The notes: generated by a model from the sequence alone, not told the origin. DNA of 64,000 nt from Kordia sp039026955 (GCA_039026955.1 JBCCLH010000010.1:66298-130297), one strand, 5' to 3'. Counted from the first letter of the stretch, positions 35,633-44,646 are shown. A program made the numbers and translations.

Positions 35633-36190
35633 ATGGGAAAAAAATCGAAACGTTTCAACAGTGAACGATTTCTGGCGATCATTGCGACACTCGTTGGAAT
35701 TATGACACTCATTATTTTTATTTATCAAACCAACATCATTCACGAGCAAAGCAGATTATCCGTCACGCCACGATTATCTACTAGTACTGAAATTACACAT
35801 CAAGATTCTTTAGTGTATTATTCGTTTATCATTGAAAATAAAGGCATTGGACCCGCAATTATCAACAAAGCTGAGATTTTGGATGGAAAAAAGAGCTACG
35901 ATCTAGACTTTGAAAAATATTTTGAGCAAGTACATCCTAAAGTATTTGAATTGGGTAGCTTTACAAAAACATCTTCTTTGGCAGAAGGCAGCACCTTATC
36001 GCCTAATGAAAAACAAATTATGTTTACGTATGCTTTTAAAATAAATAAAATGCCAGTCATACAAGAATCGCTAGGTTTGACCAATGAAGAGCAATATCCG
36101 TTTCAAGTAGTGATTGATTATGCGTCGATTTACGAAGAAGTTTGGAGAATTGACACGGAGCTTTCCGGACATCCAAAAAAGCTAGATTGA
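35633..36190 (+). CDS. Single-pass membrane protein, unknown
   Basis: A 185-residue protein with a basic N-terminus (MGKKSKRF), one membrane helix (about residues 15-31, AIIATLVGIMTLIIFIY) and an extracytoplasmic beta-rich domain with IENKGIGPAIINKAEILDG, a pattern often seen in small inner-membrane proteins of Bacteroidota. No family recognised. It is 121 bases after the EamA gene; its end abuts the AlkB-like gene. Confidence 0.7.
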   Translation: MGKKSKRFNSERFLAIIATLVGIMTLIIFIYQTNIIHEQSRLSVTPRLSTSTEITHQDSLVYYSFIIENKGIGPAIINKAEILDGKKSYDLDFEKYFEQVHPKVFELGSFTKTSSLAEGSTLSPNEKQIMFTYAFKINKMPVIQESLGLTNEEQYPFQVVIDYASIYEEVWRIDTELSGHPKKLD

Positions 36191-36192
36191 TC

Positions 36193-36780
36193 ATGAAAAA
36201 ACCGATACAATTACCTGTGAACTGTTCTGCACTATATGTTGAAGATTTTTTATCAAAAGAAACGACAGCACAACTTTACAAACAATTAATTTCCGAATAC
36301 AACATCGCAAAACAAACGTTAAAAATTGCACCTGATGCAACCGAAAAAATAATGTTTGTTGATGAAAAGTTATATACAAACAATGTATTTCCCGAAGAAA
36401 TATGGGGGAAAACAGCAATTTGGTCTGAGGAATTGTATACCATAAAAAAGAAGGTAGAAGCATTTACAGGACTATCATTTGGAGTTTGTGTTTGTATTTA
36501 TTATCCTGACGGGAATTCGGGCGTCACCTATCATTCGGATTTTCCAGCATTTGGCGACACGACTACTATTCCGTCATTAAGTATTGGCGCGGAAAGACCA
36601 TTTTATTTAAGAGAAAAAGAAAGCTTGCAAGTGCACGAAATACGATTACAAGAAGGCAGCATGCTGATCATGGGCGAACATTGTCAAGAACGATATGAAC
36701 ATAGTTTGCCTGTAGATCCATCGTGTTCTGAAGGAAGAATAAATCTTACTTTTAGACAATATGGCTATCCAAACGCATAA
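36193..36780 (+). CDS. AlkB-like 2-oxoglutarate/Fe(II) dioxygenase
   Basis: A 195-residue oxygenase of the AlkB family. Iron ligands are visible: HSD in VTYHSDFPAF (His114, Asp116) and the late His170 in YEHSLPV; Arg182 of RINLTFRQ would bind 2-oxoglutarate. Members repair alkylated bases or modify RNA, but which substrate this one uses is open. The ATG at 36193 is preferred over the TTG two codons earlier. It lies at the end of the previous gene and close to the YigZ gene. Confidence 0.85.
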   Translation: MKKPIQLPVNCSALYVEDFLSKETTAQLYKQLISEYNIAKQTLKIAPDATEKIMFVDEKLYTNNVFPEEIWGKTAIWSEELYTIKKKVEAFTGLSFGVCVCIYYPDGNSGVTYHSDFPAFGDTTTIPSLSIGAERPFYLREKESLQVHEIRLQEGSMLIMGEHCQERYEHSLPVDPSCSEGRINLTFRQYGYPNA

Positions 36781-36794
36781 TTAAATCACAACTA

Positions 36795-37409
36795 TTGGAC
36801 ATTAAAGATACCTACAAAACCATTGAAATACCTTCGGAAGAAGTATTGTTTAAGGACCGAAACAGCAAGTTTTTCGGTTATGCATTTCCTGTTGCGAATG
36901 AAGTAGAAATCAAACAACACTTGGAAGCTTTGAAGAAAAGTCATCACTCGGCACGACATTGGTGTTATGCGTGGCAATTGGGTAAAAGTAAACCGTTTCG
37001 TTTTCGTGCCAATGACGATGGCGAACCTTCTAACAGTGCGGGCATGCCGATTTATGGACAAATTCAATCGTTTGATGTGACGAATATTTTAATTGTCGTT
37101 GTTCGGTATTTTGGAGGAACGAAATTAGGCGTAGGCGGATTGATCAACGCATATCGAACAGGAGCACAATTAGCACTAGAAGCAGCTGACATTGTAGAAA
37201 AGACCATCAACATTGACTACTTGCTCATCTTCGATTATAAGAATATGAACAAAGTCATGCGCGTCATCAAAGAGCGTAACTTAAAGATTATTGCTCAAAA
37301 ACTAGAATTGGATTGTCGTATTGCGATTTCCGTTCGTCAAAAAGAAGCAGCAAAGATTTTTGAGTTGTTTACAAATATGTATGAAATTGGGATTGAGGAA
37401 GTGGAGTGA
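36795..37409 (+). CDS. YigZ/IMPACT family protein
   Basis: A 204-residue protein of the UPF0029/YigZ family. The first domain has HHSARHWCYAWQLG, FRANDDGEPSNSAGMPI and VVRYFGGTKLGVGGLINAYR, which are the family's signature; the last 60 residues form the small DUF1949-type ferredoxin-like domain. Start is TTG at 36795 (MDIKDTYKTIEIPSEEVLFK); homologues begin at this point. Function in bacteria is not settled; suggested roles are in translation control. It closes the plus-strand run that started at 32537. Confidence 0.92.
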   Translation: MDIKDTYKTIEIPSEEVLFKDRNSKFFGYAFPVANEVEIKQHLEALKKSHHSARHWCYAWQLGKSKPFRFRANDDGEPSNSAGMPIYGQIQSFDVTNILIVVVRYFGGTKLGVGGLINAYRTGAQLALEAADIVEKTINIDYLLIFDYKNMNKVMRVIKERNLKIIAQKLELDCRIAISVRQKEAAKIFELFTNMYEIGIEEVE

Positions 37410-37418
37410 ATTCGTAGA

Positions 37419-37787
37419 TCAATCCAAAAAGATTTCAATTGTTTTGTTTTCAACATCAATCATAATCCATTCTTTTTCTGAGTCAATCGCAGGAATATAT
37501 TCTAAAATATTTAATCCTCTTGCGTATCTACTTAAAGATTTTCTACCAAAGTAAACCGTCGCATTGTAAGCAACTTGTCCTGTTTCACCAAGCCAGACTT
37601 TTGCTATAATTTTACGATGATCATTCACATATTTTTTAGTCAATTAATTATCTGTTGGATGCACATAAATTCCATCACACCAAAAGTTTTTAAGTGTAGC
37701 ATCATCAGAATTTGAAAATTCTTCACAAAGTCTGTATTCTAACTGTATCCAAAATGATTCAAGATTTATTTTCTCAGTATCTGACAA
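37419..37787 (-). pseudogene. Small gene split by an in-frame stop
   Basis: On the minus strand a 47-codon frame (37787-37644) ends with TAA and is followed at once, in the same frame, by a 74-codon frame (37643-37419). Neither part has an ATG start (each would need TTG). Read through the stop, the two make one 122-codon protein that ends in a beta-rich segment (WIMIDVENKTIEIFLD). An in-frame stop lies directly upstream of the first TTG as well. The simplest reading is a decayed gene; a pair of tiny genes with TTG starts is less likely. Family not recognised. Confidence 0.5.
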
Positions 37788-37825
37788 TTATTTTAGGTTA
37801 AATTAATAACAAGTAAGTAGCATCA

Positions 37826-37861
37826 AAAAGACAACAAAAACTTTTTCGCTTTTGCTGTCTT
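37826..37861 (-). terminator. Terminator of the 37876-38064 peptide gene
   Basis: The arms AAAGACAGCAAAA and TTTTGTTGTCTTT (minus strand) pair with one mismatch just past the stop of the peptide gene and are followed by TTGATG. Confidence 0.55.
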
Positions 37862-37875
37862 TATTCTTTATAAGA

Positions 37876-38064
37876 TTAACGTATTAGAGAAAGCACACTG
37901 TCTATATTTGAAATTGTCACTTTCACCACACGGGTAGTTTCTGTTACGGTAGTTTCTGTTGTTTCCTCATTTTCAGTAGTTTCACCTCCGCGAATGCTGT
38001 GTAATTTATTGGCAGCTACTTTTTGAAGCAATCCTGCGTTTACTAAATTTTCAATGGTTTTCAT
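37876..38064 (-). CDS. GG-leader small peptide, threonine/glutamate-rich
   Basis: A 62-residue peptide. The leader MKTIENLVNAGLLQKVAANK ends in the double-glycine site SIRGG (residues 25-27 region), typical of peptides exported by bacteriocin-type (peptidase C39) transporters or of related leader families in Flavobacteriaceae. The tail is unusual: ten or more Thr and many Glu (GETTENEETTETT) and no cysteine, then a hydrophobic end (VVKVTISNIDSVLSLI). It lies upstream of a terminator and next to the GNAT/HTH pair. Role unknown. Confidence 0.65.
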   Translation of the reverse strand: MKTIENLVNAGLLQKVAANKLHSIRGGETTENEETTETTVTETTRVVKVTISNIDSVLSLIR

Positions 38065-38144
38065 TAGATAAGGTTTAAAAGTTAATAACTCTTAAATATA
38101 CTTTATTTTGATCAATTGTCTTTCCTCCTATCTAGTGATAAATA

Positions 38145-38708
38145 TTACTTAGTTGATGTATTGCTTCTTTTCAAATACTTCGCAATCGGCTCACTAACAA
38201 CCACTTCTCTTTCAAGCGATGATAATTGTTGCGCATTCATAGAAAGTATAGTACATAATTTCTCATGAAAATATACCTTATACCAAAGTTCTTTGGGAAA
38301 AGCACATACATTTTCATAAATACGCTCCGAGTGAATCATCAATTTTAAGATAAACGCATCTTTGGGCGCACGATGTTTATTGATAACTTGGCTCAGCATG
38401 ACAGGCGTGGTACCAATATCCTTCGCAAATACAGCTCTTTTATTGTAAATGATATCAATATATGTTTTCAAAAAAGAAGAAAAAGAATCTTTAGAATCAT
38501 TAACAGATTGCGCTATAAACGCTTCCATTTTCAATTTTAATTGCAAAAGCTTCGCACGAATAACTTGATCTTTAGATAAACCTTTCATCCGTTGCAAACG
38601 CGCTTCCATCAAAGCCGCAGCTTCTGTAGCATATGCTGAGTCAGAAGGATACCTGCTTTCTACACCAAACTCAGGATCTATATTATAATGTATATTTTCT
38701 TCAGTCAT
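38145..38708 (-). CDS. HTH (XRE/HigA-like) regulator, partner of the GNAT gene
   Basis: A 187-residue protein with a helix-turn-helix in the middle: FAKDIGTTPVMLSQVINKHRAPKDAFILKL is broken here only for reference to residues about 90-120, and it has the layout of HigA-like antitoxin HTH domains found in Bacteroidota. A helical N-terminal half (LLQLKLKMEAFIAQ) may be the partner-binding part. The ATG at 38708 lies 8 bases inside the end of the upstream acetyltransferase-like gene, so the two are translationally coupled; the pair resembles a toxin-antitoxin or regulator-modifier unit, unproven. Confidence 0.65.
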   Translation of the reverse strand: MTEENIHYNIDPEFGVESRYPSDSAYATEAAALMEARLQRMKGLSKDQVIRAKLLQLKLKMEAFIAQSVNDSKDSFSSFLKTYIDIIYNKRAVFAKDIGTTPVMLSQVINKHRAPKDAFILKLMIHSERIYENVCAFPKELWYKVYFHEKLCTILSMNAQQLSSLEREVVVSEPIAKYLKRSNTSTK

Positions 38709-39168
38709 GATCAAATCTGTTAATTAAATTCATAATCTCAGGCATTTCAATACTTAACGTAAAACCTGTCGCTGTCATATTATAGGTAGTGATATAATGT
38801 TGCGCAATTTCCGTTTTGGGACGCAGTGAAACACAGGCAAGTTCGGCATACTCAAAGGTGGCAATTTTGGCAGCGTGTGCAATTAAATTCCCTGCAATGT
38901 TTTTAAATTTTTTATTTTTTCCGCGATTTTCAAAAGATACGGTAAGCAGTCGTATGTGTATTCTCCATTCTTGAGGGATTCGTTGTAAAGATATCAATCC
39001 TAAAATATCATCCGAATGCAATAGCTGCAATTTGTATACTTCAAAATTTTTTTCTTGTTTCCAGTCAAAAAAGTATCGCGCTTTAGTAATCTTTTGATAA
39101 TCTTTTGAAGATACTAACTGTATTTCTACTTGATATTTTGTTCCTGTCGAAGTATCAATGAGTACCAT
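38701..39168 (-). CDS. GNAT-like acetyltransferase paired with an HTH protein
   Basis: A 155-residue protein (from the ATG at 39168) with a GNAT-like arrangement: a strand VYKLQLLHSDDILGLISLQ, then RLLTVSFENRGKNKKFKNIAGNLIAHAAK in two parts (strand, then a helix with a basic acyl-CoA loop), and a late strand FEYAELACVSLRP followed by YNMTATGF. The usual RxxGxG/A motif is diverged to FENRGKNKKF. It is the first gene of a two-gene overlapping unit with the HTH protein. A GNAT toxin is one option, a metabolic or modifying enzyme another. Confidence 0.55.
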   Translation of the reverse strand: MVLIDTSTGTKYQVEIQLVSSKDYQKITKARYFFDWKQEKNFEVYKLQLLHSDDILGLISLQRIPQEWRIHIRLLTVSFENRGKNKKFKNIAGNLIAHAAKIATFEYAELACVSLRPKTEIAQHYITTYNMTATGFTLSIEMPEIMNLINRFDHD

Positions 39169-39275
39169 AACCAAATGTACGATTTTTTTACGGTTTTAGG
39201 AAATTTTTACACAAAAGTTTACATTTTTAGTAAACATTTAAATTAATAAAATCAAAGTTGCTTTAATGAAATTTA

Positions 39276-39689
39276 TCACGAATCGAAGTCAATCGTCGAT
39301 AATTTTTCGAGCAAATGCGCAGGACATTTCATAGGTCGCTTATTTTCCATGTTTATAAATGCTAAAACCGTGTTTGCTTCTGTAATAATTTCCTTACTTT
39401 CATTCAAAATCACATAATCAAATTCGATCTTAACAGACGGTAACTTTTTTAGCGTAGTTTGCACCGTCAAAACCTCGTCATAAAAGGCTGATTTTTTATA
39501 ATTAATCTGAATAGAAATTACGGGAAGCATCACGCCCATTTCTTCCATTTCTTTGTAGGAGATTCCCAGGGCACGTAGCCACTCAGTCCGCCCCATCTCT
39601 ATAAACTGGACATAATTGCCATGATACACAACACCCATTTGATCGGTTTCGCCATAGCGGATTCTTGTTTTAATTTCGTGACTTCTCAA
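39276..39689 (-). CDS. Acyl-CoA thioesterase, YbgC/FadM hotdog family
   Basis: A hotdog-fold thioesterase of about 137 residues. Family residues are RIRYGETDQMGVVYHGNYVQF (two halves: ETDQMG with the catalytic Asp, then HGNYVQF), GRTEWLRALGISY and a strand with LTVQTTLKKLPSVKIEFDY. A TTG at 39689 (MRSHEIKTRIRY) gives the usual length; a TTG further upstream (39743) would add about 18 residues that are not typical. It is transcribed divergently from dnaA with about 200 bases between. Substrate: acyl-CoA of unknown chain length. Confidence 0.85.
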   Translation of the reverse strand: MRSHEIKTRIRYGETDQMGVVYHGNYVQFIEMGRTEWLRALGISYKEMEEMGVMLPVISIQINYKKSAFYDEVLTVQTTLKKLPSVKIEFDYVILNESKEIITEANTVLAFINMENKRPMKCPAHLLEKLSTIDFDS

Positions 39690-39892
39690 AGTTTTATTTG
39701 TATATTTAATTATGTTAACGAATTGTAAAGAAATTGTTTCCAATCATGCGAAAAAATTTCAAGAAATTCAATAGAGATCAAATTTTTTTTTTACTTTTTT
39801 TTTCACATATTTGTTCACGCTAAAAAATAAAGGAGAAAACCCCGAATTTTCTTTTTTTCCTAACCTAAGAATAACACTTTTAACGATAATAA

Positions 39893-41320
39893 ATGAATGT
39901 AACTGCGCAATCAGTATGGGATAACTGTCTGTCTTTCATAAAAGACAACATTCAGCCACAAGCATATAAGACTTGGTTTGAACCTATAAAGCCAGTAAAG
40001 TTAACAAATAAAGCGTTAAGCATTCAAGTTCCTAGTAAGTTTTTTTATGAGTGGCTCGAAGAGCATTATGTAAAGTTATTGAAAGTAGCTTTAGTGAAAG
40101 AGTTGGGAAATACGGCGCGTTTGGTATACATTATTAAGATGGAAAATACGTATGGCAACAAAAAGCCATTTACTGAAAAAATTCCAAGTGCCAATCGCAG
40201 TAATGTGAAAGCACAGGAAATTGATGTTCCTATCAAAAATAAAAGTCCTGAATTAAAGAATCCTTTTATCATTCCAGGCATTCGCAATGTGAAGATTGAA
40301 TCACAGTTGAATCCAAATTATAATTTTGATAATTTTTTGGAAGGTGATTCCAATCGTTTGGCGCGTTCTGCAGGAATGGCTGTGGCCAATAAACCGGGAG
40401 GCACTTCTTTTAATCCTCTGTTGATTTTTGGTGGTGTTGGATTGGGAAAGACACACATTGCACACGCTATTGGTGTAGAAATTAAAGATAAATATCCAGA
40501 AAAAACAGTGTTGTACATCTCTGCTGAGAAATTTACACAACAATACATAGAATCCGTAAAGAAAAATACACGAAATGATTTCATCCACTTCTATCAATTG
40601 ATTGATGTGCTAATTATTGATGATGTGCAATTCTTCTCTGGAAAGTCAGGAACGCAAGATGTATTTTTCCACATTTTCAATCACTTACACCAAAATGGAA
40701 AGCAAGTGATTCTGACGTCTGACAAAGCGCCTGTTGACATGCAAGATATTGAGCAACGCTTGTTATCTCGCTTTAAATGGGGACTTTCTGCCGAATTGCA
40801 AACTCCAGATTTTGAAACACGCGTTTCCATTCTAAAGAATAAATTGTATCGCGATGGTGTAGAAATGCCAAACGATATTGTAGAATATGTTGCTAAAAAT
40901 ATCAAAACGAATGTTCGTGAGTTAGAAGGTGCTATCATTTCATTGATTGCGCAATCTTCTTTCAATAAAAAAGAAGTCACGATCGATTTGGCAAAGCAAG
41001 TTGTAGAAAAATTTGTAAAGAATACCAAGCGAGAAGTGTCTATCGATTACATCCAAAAGGTAGTTTCCGATTATTTTCAAATGGATGTTTCTACCTTGCA
41101 ATCAAAAACACGAAAGCGTCATATTGTACAAGCGAGACAATTAGCTATGTTTTTTGCTAAGAAATTCACAAAAGCTTCGTTGGCCAGCATCGGCTCTCAA
41201 ATTGGAAAGCGCGATCATGCTACCGTATTGCACGCTTGTAAAACTGTGGACAACTTATCCTCTACCGATAAGCAATTTAGAAAATACGTTGAAGACTTAA
41301 CGAAGAAACTTTCATTGTAA
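39893..41320 (+). CDS. dnaA: Chromosomal replication initiator DnaA
   Basis: A complete 475-residue DnaA. It has the N-terminal DnaB-interaction domain (WDNCLSFIKDNIQPQAYKTW, first 80 residues), a linker, the AAA+ domain with Walker A FGGVGLGKTH at about residues 178-187, Walker B LIIDDVQFF, sensor segments, and domain IV with the box-binding signature IGKRDHATVLHACK near residue 445. The upstream 150 bases hold A/T runs but I did not find a clear DnaA-box cluster, so oriC cannot be placed here. Confidence 0.98.
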   Translation: MNVTAQSVWDNCLSFIKDNIQPQAYKTWFEPIKPVKLTNKALSIQVPSKFFYEWLEEHYVKLLKVALVKELGNTARLVYIIKMENTYGNKKPFTEKIPSANRSNVKAQEIDVPIKNKSPELKNPFIIPGIRNVKIESQLNPNYNFDNFLEGDSNRLARSAGMAVANKPGGTSFNPLLIFGGVGLGKTHIAHAIGVEIKDKYPEKTVLYISAEKFTQQYIESVKKNTRNDFIHFYQLIDVLIIDDVQFFSGKSGTQDVFFHIFNHLHQNGKQVILTSDKAPVDMQDIEQRLLSRFKWGLSAELQTPDFETRVSILKNKLYRDGVEMPNDIVEYVAKNIKTNVRELEGAIISLIAQSSFNKKEVTIDLAKQVVEKFVKNTKREVSIDYIQKVVSDYFQMDVSTLQSKTRKRHIVQARQLAMFFAKKFTKASLASIGSQIGKRDHATVLHACKTVDNLSSTDKQFRKYVEDLTKKLSL

Positions 41321-41330
41321 ATTTCATCCA

Positions 41331-41786
41331 ATGAAGACTAAAATTTTAATGGTTTGCTTAGGAAATATTTGTCGATCTCCTTTAGCGGAAGGAATTCTAG
41401 CATCCAAACTTGATCCTACGAAATTTATGGTGGATTCAGCAGGTACTTCTGGCTATCATGATGGAGAACTTCCTGACAGACGCTCCATCAAGACCGCAAA
41501 AGCACACGGGATAGACATTACCTACCAAAGATCAAGAAAGTTCGTTAAAAACGATTTTCAAACGTTTGATTTCATCTTTGCGATGGATCAATCCAATTAC
41601 GATAATATTATTCGACTCGCTGAAAATCAAGAAGATCGTGCTAAAGTACACATGATTTTAAATCAAATTTCGCCAAATTCTAACGCAGAAGTTCCCGATC
41701 CATATTACGGCGGCGATCAAGGTTTTGAAAATGTATATCAAATGCTTGATGAAGCTTGTTCCATCTTTGCTGAAAAAATTTCGTAA
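41331..41786 (+). CDS. Low molecular weight protein-tyrosine phosphatase
   Basis: A 151-residue phosphatase with the P-loop VCLGNICRSPLAEG (nucleophile Cys9) and the general-acid loop VPDPYYGG. Length and order are as in Wzb/YwlE/PtpA. It follows dnaA by 10 bases. A target is not known; it is not next to a tyrosine kinase here. Confidence 0.95.
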   Translation: MKTKILMVCLGNICRSPLAEGILASKLDPTKFMVDSAGTSGYHDGELPDRRSIKTAKAHGIDITYQRSRKFVKNDFQTFDFIFAMDQSNYDNIIRLAENQEDRAKVHMILNQISPNSNAEVPDPYYGGDQGFENVYQMLDEACSIFAEKIS

Positions 41787-41854
41787 ACAATTCTTGGTCA
41801 AAAAGTAAAGACGATTTTTTGTATCTTACTAAAAAATTGCCAACCTACTTAGCC

Positions 41855-43246
41855 ATGAAAAGAAAAATACACCTAGCATTTATATTGCTCTTTCCGCTCA
41901 TTGTATGTGCTCAATCTGTAGACTTGTTACCCTTTGCGAGCGGATTTAACAGACCTGTCGATATTCAACATGCCAATGATTCACGCTTATTTATTGTGGA
42001 ACAAGACGGCGTTATTAAGATTCTAGACGATCAAGGAAACACCAACGCAACACCTTTTTTAGATATTGATGCACGTATACGTTCTACAGGAAACGAACAA
42101 GGTTTGCTCGGTTTGGCATTCGATCCGAATTACGCAACTAACAATCGTTTTTATGTAAATTATATCAACAATAGCGGCGATACCGTCATTGCTAGATTTA
42201 CTACTTCGTCCAACCCTGATATTGCCGATGATACTTCTGAAGAAATTCTACTAACAGTCACACAACCATACGCCAATCACAATGGTGGCGCGTTGACTTT
42301 TGGTGCCGATGGTTATTTGTATATTGCTTTAGGCGATGGTGGCAGCGCGGGCGATCCGCAAAACTTTTCTCAAAATTTACAATCATTTTTAGGGAAAATT
42401 TTACGCATTGACGTAAGTGGCGCTTCCGGATATACCATTCCTCCTACCAATCCGTTTGTAGGAGATGCTGCGGTTTTGGATGAAATTTGGGCGTATGGAC
42501 TTCGAAATCCGTGGAGAATTTCCATTGATCGCGATACCAACGATTTATGGATAGGCGATGTTGGACAAAGCAATAAAGAGGAAATCAACCAAGTGCCGAT
42601 GATGAATGTAGGCTATAATTTTGGTTGGCGTTGTTATGAAGGAAATGCCACGTTTGACACTACAGGTTGTCCTTCTGCAGATACAACTACCTTTCCTGTT
42701 GCAGAATACGACTATGGCGGAACTCCATTTCGATGTTCCATTACAGGCGGTTATCGCTACAGAGGAACCGAATATCCTTCGTTACAAGGTTGGTATATTT
42801 TTGCTGATTATTGCAGTAATGAATTAGGTGCGTTACGTCCAGGATCAGTGAATCCGTGGGATATGTTTTTTTACAGTAATACCGTTGGGGAAATTTCTAC
42901 GTTTGGTGAAAATGTGAATAAAGAACTCTTTGCAGCAGGATTGTTAGATGGCAACATTTACCAAGTATACGATCCGTCGTTGAGTGTTGATGAAAATACA
43001 TTGCAGACAAATTATCAACTGTATCCGAATCCGACAAACGATCATTTTCAGATTAGCAATCAAAATGCAGCAATTGAAATTGAAGAAGTTATCATCAATT
43101 CGCTAAGCGGACAAATCGTTTCCACCACCAAAATTACGATAGAAAATCAAAAAATAAATACCCAACAATTGAAAAGCGGAATCTACATTGTTCAAATTAT
43201 TTCTAAGAATGATGCGGTTTCCTATCATAAATTAGTTAAAAATTAG
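41855..43246 (+). CDS. PQQ-type sugar dehydrogenase with T9SS sorting tail
   Basis: A 463-residue secreted protein from the ATG at 41855, chosen because it gives a signal peptide ending VCAQ. The body is a six-blade soluble glucose/sorbosone dehydrogenase propeller (GLLGLAFDPNYATNNRFYVNY, GGALTFGADGYLYIALGDGG, GLRNPWRISID, FADYCSNELGAL). The last 75 residues are a type A sorting domain for the type IX secretion system (YQLYPNPTNDHFQI ... GIYIVQI). Whether PQQ is bound cannot be told. It follows the phosphatase by 69 bases; cell-surface or released. Confidence 0.88.
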   Translation: MKRKIHLAFILLFPLIVCAQSVDLLPFASGFNRPVDIQHANDSRLFIVEQDGVIKILDDQGNTNATPFLDIDARIRSTGNEQGLLGLAFDPNYATNNRFYVNYINNSGDTVIARFTTSSNPDIADDTSEEILLTVTQPYANHNGGALTFGADGYLYIALGDGGSAGDPQNFSQNLQSFLGKILRIDVSGASGYTIPPTNPFVGDAAVLDEIWAYGLRNPWRISIDRDTNDLWIGDVGQSNKEEINQVPMMNVGYNFGWRCYEGNATFDTTGCPSADTTTFPVAEYDYGGTPFRCSITGGYRYRGTEYPSLQGWYIFADYCSNELGALRPGSVNPWDMFFYSNTVGEISTFGENVNKELFAAGLLDGNIYQVYDPSLSVDENTLQTNYQLYPNPTNDHFQISNQNAAIEIEEVIINSLSGQIVSTTKITIENQKINTQQLKSGIYIVQIISKNDAVSYHKLVKN

Positions 43247-43277
43247 TTTTATTTGTAAATAAACAAACTTCCAACCT

Positions 43278-43991
43278 ATGCAACCGCCAAACGGAATTTT
43301 ATATTTGATTCCTACAACTTTGGGCGAAAATGAGCCTTTAGAAGTATTACCGTTATCCGTAAAAAAAGTCATTGAAGCCACGAATCATTTTATTGTTGAG
43401 AATGAAAAAACAGCACGTCGCTTCATCAAAAAAATTACACCCAAAAAAGTACAACCTTTGTTAGAATTATATGTATTGAACAAATACACGCAAGACATAG
43501 AGTTACCTGCATTTTTGGAAGCTATTTTTCAAGGAAAAAATGTAGGTTTATTATCAGAGGCAGGTTCTCCAGGTGTGGCAGATCCTGGTGCGGAGATTGT
43601 AAAAATAGCACACGAAAAAGGAATTCGTGTTGTGCCGCTTGTCGGTCCGTCGTCTATTTTGCTAGCCATGATGGCTTCAGGCATGAATGGACAAAATTTT
43701 GCATTTAACGGTTATTTACCGATTGATAAAGACGAACGCAAACGCGCTATCAAACAATTGGAAAAACGTGCGCGAGATTTACAACAATCGCAGGCATTTA
43801 TTGAAACACCGTATCGTAACGACAAATTGATGGCAGATTTAACTTCTACACTTTCGGGAAATATGCGTTTGTGTGTGGCGTGCGACATTACACTTCCTAC
43901 AGAATACATTAAAACCATGACGATTAGTGAGTGGAAAAGAGCTTCGGTTAGTTTTCATAAGCGACCGGCGATGTTTGTTTTAGATGTTTAG
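43278..43991 (+). CDS. RsmI-like SAM-dependent tetrapyrrole-type methylase
   Basis: A 237-residue enzyme of the TP-methylase family, to which RsmI (16S rRNA C1402 2'-O-methyltransferase) belongs. GLLSEAGSPGVADPGAEIV and VPLVGPSSILLAMMASGMNGQNFAFNGYLP are family segments, followed by SQAFIETPYRNDKLM. It is shorter than standard RsmI (near 280), a form common in Bacteroidota, so the precise target is uncertain. It starts 31 bases after the T9SS protein. Confidence 0.88.
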   Translation: MQPPNGILYLIPTTLGENEPLEVLPLSVKKVIEATNHFIVENEKTARRFIKKITPKKVQPLLELYVLNKYTQDIELPAFLEAIFQGKNVGLLSEAGSPGVADPGAEIVKIAHEKGIRVVPLVGPSSILLAMMASGMNGQNFAFNGYLPIDKDERKRAIKQLEKRARDLQQSQAFIETPYRNDKLMADLTSTLSGNMRLCVACDITLPTEYIKTMTISEWKRASVSFHKRPAMFVLDV

Positions 43992-44580
43992 ACCGCTGGC
44001 GCTGTTAGATATTAGACCGCTTCGCTGTTAGAGCGCTTCGCTTTTAGACTTAATCTATTTTTACATATTAATGTTTAAGTTCGTGATTTTCTTTTTACAG
44101 AATTGATACATTAAAAAAATCATTTCGATTTCTATGACGAAAGCAAGGGATTTTGATAAAATTTTTGATTCGTCATTGCGAGACAGAGTCGTGGCAATCT
44201 GTCAAAATCAAAGTAGGATTAGTCTTTGAAATAAGCATTGGTACATTTTCAAATTTTCAAATTGTTACATTAAAAAAGCGTCACTTCGGAGTGTTTTTTC
44301 GAGATATAATGAAGAAAAAATGTATTGAGAGGTACTATGAAAGATAATTGCTTCAAAGTAGTTCTCGATACAACGAATCACAGATTCGCCACTCGAACTG
44401 ACGTTCGGCGTATCAACAATTTCGATTTACAAACGTCACTGCGAGTGTCTTGAACTTGATTCAGGATCTATCGAGAAGCACTAAGAAACACTTTGCTTTT
44501 ATAATATTGAAAGCTTTTTTCCTTAGAAATAGTTTCAACTTCAAATTCGAGTTCAAATTCAACCTCAACTTCATAAAAAA
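43992..44580. repeat. Intergenic gap with dispersed repeats
   Basis: No gene. It shows short GCTTCGCT/GCTGTTAGA words (43992-44055), a half REP copy GTCATTGCGAGACAG (near 44172) with GTGGCAATCTG, and a second palindromic class (CTCGATACAACGAATCAC to ACTCGAACTGACG, about 44360-44410), then CACTGCGAGTGTCTTGAACT near 44438. Confidence 0.65.
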
Positions 44581-44583
44581 CAA

Positions 44584-44614
44584 AAAACCTCAGCATATTT
44601 CTATACTGAGGTTT
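44584..44614. terminator. Bidirectional hairpin terminator
   Basis: AACCTCAG / CTGAGGTT arms around a short A/T loop, with A-run before and T-run after (TTTTTTTT), between the RsmI gene and the convergent lysozyme-like gene. Confidence 0.8.
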
Positions 44615-44646
44615 TTTTTCATATAATGTTAACCAATAGTGAGTTT

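Noticed and set aside
39690..39892. Possible oriC upstream of dnaA
   Set aside because: A/T-rich runs are present but I found no cluster of DnaA boxes; position of dnaA alone is not enough in Bacteroidota.
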